DNA of 64,000 bases, taken from positions 1-64,000 of the forward strand of contig JACAAY010000005.1 of the NCBI GenBank assembly GCA_013377095.1, given 5' to 3'. The notes below the pieces were generated by a model. The model made no database searches and was not told where the DNA came from. It saw nothing but the letters and a program-made list of their open reading frames with translations. Position 1 is the stretch's first letter, and each line of letters begins with the position of its first letter. The DNA is from Desulfuromonadales bacterium. Its GTDB lineage: Bacteria; Desulfobacterota; Desulfuromonadia; Geobacterales; Pseudopelobacteraceae. Positions 57,515 through 64,000 of the stretch are shown piece by piece. The position numbers and the translations under genes are program-made.

Positions 57515-59035
57515 TTAGTCCAGCTTGTTGATCGAAAGCGCCGTCTTACCCTTTCCGAACAACCCCGTCCGCTGAACAACTTCCAGCAGCACAACCTCGC
57601 GCGTGGCAGCATCATAGGCATAGTCGGCCAGATAGCTGGGTGACTGACGGGTGTGCCACACTTCCCTGAGGATTGAACCGCTCCACTGAAGACCAAAGAG
57701 CGAATGTTTGTTATAGGTGCGGTTGTTGCCGATATTGACTGATCCCTCGTTGCGAGGGATCACCAGGGTTCCGTCCGGCAACACCAGCATGCGCTGAGCC
57801 AGGAAGTTCCAGCCGTACTTGTCACCCTTGGCCCTCAACTGGGCGTAGGATTCAAAATTGAAATACGTCTCTGAGCCGCCGTATTTGTCGCTGCTTTTCC
57901 ACAGTTGGCTGCCGTCCGCCGCGGAGATGATCAGGTAGCCGTCCTCGTCCATGACAAGCGATTTCTCAACGCCGGACGCGTCACGGAAAAGGGAGAAATT
58001 GAAGATGTTACCCGGTCGGGGAAGTGTCCTGCTGTTTCGGGTTTTGAAGCTGTTGCCTGATTTCACAAGCTCGGCAACTCCGTTCTGGTATTCGCCCCCA
58101 CTGCTCAGTGTTTGAACGAAGATGGTGCGCTCCTTGAGATCAAGTCCGCTGCCCCGGAAGAGCCAGGGCTGATTATCGGCAATCAGTTCCAAACCGCTGT
58201 CCGCAGGCGCATAGACCCGTGAACTGACGGTTTTGCGGTCCACAATCGTGACGTAGATCTCCGGTGTTCCGTCGCGGTCCAGGTCGGCCGCGTCAATGGC
58301 AAGTATCTTGGAAGAAACGGGCATGACGATCTCGGCGATCCGTTTCAGCTCCGCACCTTTGCGCAGGTAGCGGAGCACATGCGCGTCAGCCACAAAAAGT
58401 TCCCGCTCGCCCGAAGGCAGGGTGCGCCCCAGCGCGATGGAGGAGAGGACACCACTCAGGGGGTCGCTTGTCCAGGTCCCGGGGGCGTTGAGAGGGAGCG
58501 TGTCCGACTTGACAACGTAGCTGCCTTCCCCTTTGGCGACCGGGACATCAACCTTGTAGGCAGTTGCGGGGGGCACGGGTTGAGCTGCCACAGGCACGGG
58601 AACGGCTGGAGAAACCGGGAGCGGGGGCGCGGTAACCGCGGCCTGAGTCTTGGCAAGCTCGCGATCGAGCTTCTGGGCCAGACGACCGAAAGCCGGAATC
58701 ATGTCATCCTGCCCCTCGCCCTGTTCAAATACTTTGGTCAGGGAGCCGTTGAGCGAGTTTTTAATAAGCACATCGATACTGAACATTTTCCCAAACAGGG
58801 CATAACTGCCGGCCAGCAGCAATTCGGCCTTGTCCGGTTTCTCGAGCAACTGCACCTGGTTCGGATTCAGGCGCGAGGCCAGCAACCCCTGCAGCGTCAG
58901 CTTGAGTTCATCCTTATTCGACGCTCCAGTCACGCTGAATTCGGTGACGTATGTTTTCAGTGGTGCTGCCGGGGAAACGATCGGCGCGGCAATGAGCAGA
59001 AAGGCCGTCAAAAGGGCAAGCAGGATGCTGGGCAT
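57515..59035 (-). CDS. Exported FG-GAP/VCBS-like protein with N-terminal assembly-type domain
   Basis: A 506-residue exported protein. After the signal peptide (1-24, ending SPAA) a domain of about 110 residues (YVTEFSVTGA, LLEKPDKAELLLAGSYALF) recalls CsgG/FlgO-like periplasmic domains. A proline-alanine linker follows (140-160), then a beta-propeller-like part with AIDAADLDRDGTPEIYVTIVD, an FG-GAP calcium motif, and DEDGYLIISAADGSQLWKS. AAGGAG lies before ATG 59035. Function unknown; the N-terminal family assignment is tentative. Confidence 0.8.
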   Translation of the reverse strand: MPSILLALLTAFLLIAAPIVSPAAPLKTYVTEFSVTGASNKDELKLTLQGLLASRLNPNQVQLLEKPDKAELLLAGSYALFGKMFSIDVLIKNSLNGSLTKVFEQGEGQDDMIPAFGRLAQKLDRELAKTQAAVTAPPLPVSPAVPVPVAAQPVPPATAYKVDVPVAKGEGSYVVKSDTLPLNAPGTWTSDPLSGVLSSIALGRTLPSGERELFVADAHVLRYLRKGAELKRIAEIVMPVSSKILAIDAADLDRDGTPEIYVTIVDRKTVSSRVYAPADSGLELIADNQPWLFRGSGLDLKERTIFVQTLSSGGEYQNGVAELVKSGNSFKTRNSRTLPRPGNIFNFSLFRDASGVEKSLVMDEDGYLIISAADGSQLWKSSDKYGGSETYFNFESYAQLRAKGDKYGWNFLAQRMLVLPDGTLVIPRNEGSVNIGNNRTYNKHSLFGLQWSGSILREVWHTRQSPSYLADYAYDAATREVVLLEVVQRTGLFGKGKTALSINKLD

Positions 59036-59182
59036 AGGTACTCCTTAGGAAAGAGTCGAACGGCTGGAACAAGTTATACCTAACCATGCTTGTATCCGTA
59101 AATGAAAAAATCGACAAAAGATCGATCTGATGCCATTGCGTTACATTCCATCACGGAACTTCCACCAAAACAGGTAAACACG

Positions 59183-59212
59183 TTGACGTTGGCTTGTCCT
59201 GAATGGTACTGT
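59183..59212 (+). promoter_or_regulatory. Candidate promoter for the TrpX-type ABC operon
   Basis: TTGACG (59183-59188), an 18-bp spacer and TACTGT (59207-59212). The leader to ATG 59293 would be about 75 nt. The -10 is imperfect. Confidence 0.35.
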
Positions 59213-59292
59213 TTTCAGCCGCACAACCGCATCACGGATGACTTTGGAGAGTGATCGGAACATCCCCATGAAATGGTTATAGGAGGCGTACG

Positions 59293-60285
59293 ATGAAAAA
59301 ATGGTTGAGTCTGGTGACTGCTTTTCTGTTGGTTTCCCTTGTGCTGCTCTCACCGGCTTTTGCTGCCGCCCCGGCAAAAGTCCTGATCGGTGTATCCAAG
59401 ATCGTATCCCACCCCGCCCTGGATGCCGTTGTAAAAGGCGTACAGGACGAACTGGCCTCTGCAAAGGTAAATGCTGCCTATGATGTGCAGAACGCCAACG
59501 GAGACATCAATGCCGCTGCCTCCATCGCCACCAAGTTTCAATCGGAAAAGGTAACCCTGGCAGTCGGTGTCGCCACCCCCACCTCCCAGGCGCTGGTGAA
59601 CACCCTCAAGGGCATTCCGATTGTATTCGCCGCCGTCACCGACCCGGTCAAGGCCGGATTGGTCTCCTCTCTCAAAAAGGGTGACAAAAATGTCACCGGC
59701 GTGTCCGACATGACCCCGGTCAAACAGCAGATCGAACTGCTGCTCAAGGTAAAGAAAGTCAAACGCCTTGGCCACATCTATACCAGTTCCGAAGAAAATG
59801 CGGTCGTGCTGGCCGGCATAGTCAAGCAGGCCTGCAAGGAACTGGGTATCGAATTTGTGGAAACCACCGTTTCCAAGTCCTCCGAGGTAAAACAGGCGGT
59901 CCAGGCCATCATCCGACGAGTTGACGCGCTCTACATCAGCACCGACAACACGGTCGTATCCGCCATGAGCGCAGTTACGGACGTGGCCATGAAAGCCAGG
60001 GTTCCGATCATGTCGGCCGACCCGAGTTCAGCGGAAAATTACCCGGTTCTGGCTGCCTGGGGCTTCGATTATTACAAGATGGGCAGGGCCACCGGCAAAC
60101 TGGTTGTTCAAATACTGAAGGGCAAGAAGCCGGAGCAGATCCCGACCCAGTTCATGACAAGGACCAGCGATATCGATCTTCTGATCAACCTGGACGTGGC
60201 CAGGAAGCTTGGGCTGGTGATCCCCAAGGATATCCTCAAGAGTGCCAACAAGATCGTTGAAAACGGTAAGTTGACGAAAAAATAA
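59293..60285 (+). CDS. ABC transporter substrate-binding protein (TrpX/PF04392 type)
   Basis: A 330-residue binding protein with a signal peptide (1-24, ending PAFA), then VLIGVSKIVSHPALDAVVKG, VGVATPTSQALVNT, PIVFAAVTDPVKAGL, and YISTDNTVVSAM, typical of the PF04392 group. In Firmicutes related TrpX proteins bind tryptophan, but substrates vary. GGAGG precedes the ATG. The permease and ATPase follow, completing the transporter. Confidence 0.93.
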   Translation: MKKWLSLVTAFLLVSLVLLSPAFAAAPAKVLIGVSKIVSHPALDAVVKGVQDELASAKVNAAYDVQNANGDINAAASIATKFQSEKVTLAVGVATPTSQALVNTLKGIPIVFAAVTDPVKAGLVSSLKKGDKNVTGVSDMTPVKQQIELLLKVKKVKRLGHIYTSSEENAVVLAGIVKQACKELGIEFVETTVSKSSEVKQAVQAIIRRVDALYISTDNTVVSAMSAVTDVAMKARVPIMSADPSSAENYPVLAAWGFDYYKMGRATGKLVVQILKGKKPEQIPTQFMTRTSDIDLLINLDVARKLGLVIPKDILKSANKIVENGKLTKK

Positions 60286-60303
60286 AGGACACACGGCACA
60301 GTT

Positions 60304-61212
60304 ATGATCGAAGGCATTCTGGTAGAAGGATTGATATATGGAATCATGGTTCTGGGGGTGTTTATCACCTTCAGGGTGCTGGATTTTCCCGACCTGACGG
60401 TGGACGGTTCGTTCCCCCTGGGGGCGGCCGTAATGGTCCAGTGTATCCTGCTGGGTACGAACATCTGGCTGGCGCTGCTGGTGGCGTTCATTGGCGGTGT
60501 TCTGGCCGGCGTGACCACGGCGCTGATTCATAATCACCTCAGGGTGCCCAATCTGCTGGCCGGCATCCTGACCATGACCATGCTCTACTCGATCAACATC
60601 CGCATCCTGGGTAACCGCGCCAACGTACCGGTTCTCAAACAGGAAACCATCCTGTCCAAGGTATCCGAACAGTTCAGCGGCAGCCTGCCGGACGAGTATA
60701 TCCTGTTGATCTTCTTTCTGATCGTGGTGCTTGTGATCAAGATCCTGGTTGATCTGTTCTTCCGCACCGACCTGGGCATGACCATGGGCGCCATGGGCAA
60801 CAACGAGCAGATGGTCATCTCCCAGGGGGTCAACCCCAAGACCCTCAAAACCATCGGCGTCGGTCTGTCCAATGGCCTGGTGGCCATATCCGGCGCATTC
60901 GCCGCGCAGTACCTTGGTTTCGCCGATGTTGGCCTCGGTCAGGGAATCATCATCTCCGGTCTGGCTTCAGTTATGATCGGTGAGTTTCTGGTCATGAAGA
61001 GCAATCGCATCAGTGTGCTGACCTTCTGCGCCATTGCCGGCTCGATCCTTTTCCACGGTGTCATGTACCTGGGGCGCTATTACGGCTACCTGATCGAGAT
61101 GACCCCCAATGACCTCAACCTGATCAAAGGTCTGCTGATCATCGTGCTGCTGGTTGTAACCCAGAGCAAGAAATTGAAAAAGGTCTCCGTCAGGGCAATG
61201 GTGAGCAAATGA
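60304..61212 (+). CDS. ABC transporter permease (BPD_transp_2 family)
   Basis: A 302-residue inner-membrane protein with about eight TM helices: EGILVEGLIYGIMVLGVFI first and LLIIVLLVVTQSKKLKK last. The motif DFPDLTVDGSFPLGAA is typical of the permease that pairs with PF04392 binding proteins. It starts 18 bp after the binding-protein gene and overlaps the ATPase gene by 4 bp. Confidence 0.93.
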   Translation: MIEGILVEGLIYGIMVLGVFITFRVLDFPDLTVDGSFPLGAAVMVQCILLGTNIWLALLVAFIGGVLAGVTTALIHNHLRVPNLLAGILTMTMLYSINIRILGNRANVPVLKQETILSKVSEQFSGSLPDEYILLIFFLIVVLVIKILVDLFFRTDLGMTMGAMGNNEQMVISQGVNPKTLKTIGVGLSNGLVAISGAFAAQYLGFADVGLGQGIIISGLASVMIGEFLVMKSNRISVLTFCAIAGSILFHGVMYLGRYYGYLIEMTPNDLNLIKGLLIIVLLVVTQSKKLKKVSVRAMVSK

Positions 61213-62006
61213 TCGCACTCAAGAATGTCTCCATGGTCTTCAATCCCGGCACGGTCAACGAGAACCGGGCCATCAACACGATCAACCTGAGAATCAGGGA
61301 GGGTGACTTCATCACGGTCATCGGCAGCAACGGCGCCGGCAAATCCACCCTCTTCAACCTGATCGCCGGCACGATCATTCCGAGCCAGGGCTCCATCTCC
61401 CTGAATGACCGTGACATAACCCGCGAACCGGAGTACAAGCGTGCCCAATATATCGGCCGCATCTTCCAGAACCCGCTGTTGGGCACCGCCTCAAACATGA
61501 GCCTGGAAGACAACATGATGATCACCCACAAAAAAGGGTTCAAGTGGCTGAAGCGCAGCCTGAACAACCGCATGCGGGACTACTTCAGGAGTGAGCTGAT
61601 CCAGCTGAAAATGGGGCTGGAGGAGCGCATGAAGGAAAACCTGGCCATGTTCTCCGGCGGGCAGCGCCAGGCCCTGACCCTGCTGATGATGGTCCTGTCA
61701 AAACCGGACCTGATCCTGCTGGACGAGCATACTGCCGCGCTCGACCCCAAGAACGCCCAGATCGTGCTGGAATTGACCCACAAATTCATCAAAGAGTACA
61801 AACTCACCTCCATGATGATCACCCACAACATGAGCCACGCCATCGAGTTCGGCAACCGTCTGCTGATGATGGACAAGGGTGAGATCATATTTGATGTGGA
61901 GGGTGAGGAAAAACGGGCGCTGACCGTTGAAAAGCTGGTTGAGAAGTTCCACCAGATCCGCCATAAATCCTTTGAAAACGACCGGACATTGCTGTCGGCA
62001 GAATAG
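61209..62006 (+). CDS. ABC transporter ATP-binding protein
   Basis: A 265-residue ATPase with Walker A GSNGAGKST, the signature FSGGQRQALTLLMMVLS, Walker B LILLDEHTAALDPKN and H-loop ITHNM. The His in DEHTAALD is typical of this transporter subgroup. Overlaps the permease by 4 bp (ATGA). Confidence 0.94.
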   Translation: MIALKNVSMVFNPGTVNENRAINTINLRIREGDFITVIGSNGAGKSTLFNLIAGTIIPSQGSISLNDRDITREPEYKRAQYIGRIFQNPLLGTASNMSLEDNMMITHKKGFKWLKRSLNNRMRDYFRSELIQLKMGLEERMKENLAMFSGGQRQALTLLMMVLSKPDLILLDEHTAALDPKNAQIVLELTHKFIKEYKLTSMMITHNMSHAIEFGNRLLMMDKGEIIFDVEGEEKRALTVEKLVEKFHQIRHKSFENDRTLLSAE

Positions 62007-62034
62007 CAGCCGCTGCCCGCCCTCTGCGTAACGC

Positions 62035-62067
62035 AACAGCCCCCTTTCATTCCGGAAGGGGGCTGTT
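62035..62067. terminator. Intrinsic terminator after the TrpX-type operon
   Basis: AACAGCCCCCTT (62035-62046) pairs with AAGGGGGCTGTT (62056-62067), followed by ATATTTT. Confidence 0.85.
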
Positions 62068-62136
62068 ATATTTTAGTGATGATTCACACGAGAATATCGC
62101 TGTCCGTTCATCCACCGCATATAAAGGAGCAGCACA

Positions 62137-64000
62137 ATGGAAAACAGATCGATTGACGAGAGAATCATCAGTCGCGGCAAGCTTTTTTTTGACTCCGTCT
62201 CGGGCGAAAAACCATCGCTCTTCAACAAAGGAGCCTGGATGGGCAAGGTCATGGACTGGAGCATGCGCAACGAACAGTTCAAGATCCAGATGTTTCGTTT
62301 CGTGGATGCCTTCCCGTCGCTGACCACCGCAAAACTTCTTACCGATCATATCCGTGAATACTTCGGCGAAGAAAAGGATATGCCGCCGGTGCTCTCCACC
62401 GGTGCAAAGATGGCTGGCATGCTTGGCTCGCTGGGTGGCGCTCTGCTCAACAAGTTCATAGCGATCAATATCCAGGAAATGGCGCGCCAGTTCATCGTCG
62501 GCGAGACCACCAAAGAGGCGGTCAGGAACATCGAGAAGCTGCGCAGGGAGGGATTTGCTGCGGTTGTGGACGTACTGGGGGAGGCAACCCTGACCGAAGA
62601 GGAGGCCGAACTCTATGTAAGCACCTATCTGGAAGTGTTGGAAAGCCTGAAAAAAGAGCAAAAGGGGTGGAAGGGGCTGCCCGGCAGCGGCGGCGACCGG
62701 AACCTGGACTGGGGCCATGCCCCCAAGGTCAATATTGCCGTCAAACCAACAGCGCTTTTTGCCCTGGCAAATCCCCAGGATTTCGAGGGCTCCGTAGAGA
62801 ACATACTGGCCCGGATGCGCCGGATCTGCGCCAAGGTGGTGGAACTGGGTGGATTCCTCTGCATTGATATGGAGTCCTACCGCTTCAAGGATATAACGCT
62901 GGAGGTATACCGCCGCCTGAAACGGGAATACAGGGAGTATGACCAGATCGGCATTGTATTACAAGCCTACCTGAAGGACACCGACAGGGATCTGGCCGAC
63001 CTGCTGGCGTGGGCCAGGAACAACAACACGCGGATTTCCATTCGTCTGGTCAAGGGCGCCTACTGGGACTATGAAACCGTCAAGGCCAAGCAGAACGGCT
63101 GGGAAATCCCGGTCTGGACCATCAAGGCCGAGAGCGACGCCGCCTATGAGCGCCAGGCCCGCCAGATTCTGGAAAACCACCCGATCTGTCACTTTGCCTG
63201 CGCTTCCCACAATATCCGCACGATCTCCGCGGTCATGGAAATTGCCCAGGAGCTGAATGTTTCCGAATCTCGTTATGAATTCCAGGTGCTCTACGGCATG
63301 GCCGAGCCGGTTCGCAAGGGTATTCTCAAGGTGGCCGGACGCATCCGGCTCTACTGCCCCTACGGCAACATGGTGCCCGGCATGGGCTACCTGGTTCGCC
63401 GCCTACTGGAAAACACCGCTAACGAATCATTTCTACGCCAGAGTTTCGCGGAGGACTCCCAGCACGACCGACTGCTGGAAGACCCGCGTGTCACCGCCGA
63501 CCGTTTACGGGCAACGCTGGCTCAAAAACCGCGTAAAAGTGTCAATGAACCCGACGGCCTGCCCCGCTTTAGCAACGAACCGGTGGTGGATTTCACCCGG
63601 CCCGATCATCGGGCCGACTTTCCGGCTGCAATCACCCAGGTGCGCGCCCGGCTTGGTATAACCTGTCCGCTCTTCATCAACGGCAAGGAGGTCATGACCA
63701 GCGAAACGGTTTCGTCCGTCAACCCGGCCAAACCATCCGAGGTCCTGGGACAGGTCTGCCAGGCCGGCACGACTGAGGTAGCCATGGCCATCGAGGCTGC
63801 CACGGCGGCTTTCCCGGCCTGGCGCGACACAGCGCCCCGCGATCGGGCCGAATACCTGCTCACGGCGGCCAAAATCACCCGCAAACGTATCTTCGAGCTC
63901 GCCGCCTGGCAGGTGCTGGAGATTGGTAAACAGTGGGACCAGGCCTATGCCGACGTGACCGAGGCGATCGATTTTCTGGAATACTATGCCCGCGAGATGA
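62137..64000 (+). CDS. Fused proline dehydrogenase / L-glutamate gamma-semialdehyde dehydrogenase (partial, 3' end cut)
   Basis: Starts at ATG 62137 with AAGGAG seven bases upstream and stays open to the window end (621 codons seen). The first part (about 1-440) is the FAD-binding proline dehydrogenase barrel: DVLGEATLTEEEAELY, ISIRLVKGAYWDYE, FACASHNIRTI, and YCPYGNMVPGMGYLVRR. From about 507 the aldehyde dehydrogenase domain begins: PLFINGKEV, VNPAKPSEVLG and AFPAWRDTAPRDRAEYL. Together they oxidise proline to glutamate. It is the PutA-type fusion without an N-terminal DNA-binding domain. It lies just after an amino acid-type ABC transporter. Confidence 0.94.
   Translation, partial: MENRSIDERIISRGKLFFDSVSGEKPSLFNKGAWMGKVMDWSMRNEQFKIQMFRFVDAFPSLTTAKLLTDHIREYFGEEKDMPPVLSTGAKMAGMLGSLGGALLNKFIAINIQEMARQFIVGETTKEAVRNIEKLRREGFAAVVDVLGEATLTEEEAELYVSTYLEVLESLKKEQKGWKGLPGSGGDRNLDWGHAPKVNIAVKPTALFALANPQDFEGSVENILARMRRICAKVVELGGFLCIDMESYRFKDITLEVYRRLKREYREYDQIGIVLQAYLKDTDRDLADLLAWARNNNTRISIRLVKGAYWDYETVKAKQNGWEIPVWTIKAESDAAYERQARQILENHPICHFACASHNIRTISAVMEIAQELNVSESRYEFQVLYGMAEPVRKGILKVAGRIRLYCPYGNMVPGMGYLVRRLLENTANESFLRQSFAEDSQHDRLLEDPRVTADRLRATLAQKPRKSVNEPDGLPRFSNEPVVDFTRPDHRADFPAAITQVRARLGITCPLFINGKEVMTSETVSSVNPAKPSEVLGQVCQAGTTEVAMAIEAATAAFPAWRDTAPRDRAEYLLTAAKITRKRIFELAAWQVLEIGKQWDQAYADVTEAIDFLEYYAREM

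Noticed and set aside
58379-59083. Plus-strand frame of 234 codons opposite the FG-GAP protein
   Set aside because: Antisense shadow, Arg/Gly/Gln-rich, no start signal.
1-64000. CRISPR arrays, tRNA or rRNA genes, transposases
   Set aside because: I saw no regularly spaced repeats with unique spacers, no tRNA-like cloverleaf, no rRNA signature and no transposase motif anywhere. A tRNAscan or Rfam run would be needed to exclude a short RNA gene.

Overview
The window looks like chromosomal DNA of a Geobacter-type member of the Desulfuromonadota (Geobacter / Pelobacter propionicus / Trichlorobacter neighbourhood). The grounds are a run ftsH-folP-cdaA-ybbR-glmM-pdxJ-acpS-nnr-CBS-tsaE-lysC that I recall from those genomes, a GC-rich codon style, strong AGGAGG ribosome sites, a large CHASE8 hybrid kinase, and big secreted proteins with lineage-style C-terminal modules. 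The assignment is inferred from memory, not from a search. I saw no rRNA or tRNA genes, CRISPR array, transposase or phage block.

Layout. 255-6348 (minus strand): a probable sensory operon of TonB-dependent receptor, YfiR-like periplasmic protein and CHASE8 hybrid histidine kinase. 6560-13316 (plus): glycogen phosphorylase, RarA, an SRPBCC protein, phosphofructokinase, CorA and a small membrane protein; glgP has a good promoter and a CRP-like site. 13322-13609: a small minus-strand ORF containing a G10 tract. 13756-19075: YajG-like lipoprotein, tilS, then the oxidative pentose-phosphate genes gnd-zwf-pgl. 19222-29914: the ftsH-to-lysC housekeeping run, mostly overlapping or closely packed.

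29915-45036 is the accessory part. It holds a BNR-repeat secreted beta-propeller, a proline-rich protein with a charged helical tail, mobA, tadA, a glycosyltransferase, a LysR regulator with leuC and leuD (separated by a roughly 200-bp inverted repeat), a truncated NfeD next to a slipin, a frameshifted PEBP remnant, a Sel1 lipoprotein and an M6 metalloprotease with FN3 domains. The BNR protein and the protease share a C-terminal module, the most interesting sequence-level observation here.

45037-51809 carries small-molecule enzymes: alpha/beta hydrolase, YdhR-like protein, hydroxyacid dehydrogenase, nitroreductase, MalY-like lyase, GapN-type dehydrogenase and an EamA exporter. 52030-62006 is dominated by uptake: a complete polar amino acid ABC transporter, a porin, a small coiled-coil periplasmic protein, an orphan Liv-type binding lipoprotein, an FG-GAP-like periplasmic protein and a complete TrpX-type ABC transporter. 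The window ends inside a fused proline dehydrogenase / glutamate-semialdehyde dehydrogenase gene.

Physiologically the region combines glycogen breakdown, glycolysis and two NADPH routes (oxidative pentose-phosphate and GapN) with amino acid uptake and proline oxidation. No single obviously new multi-gene system is visible; the strongest leads are the YfiR/CHASE8-kinase/TonB-receptor cluster and the shared C-terminal module.
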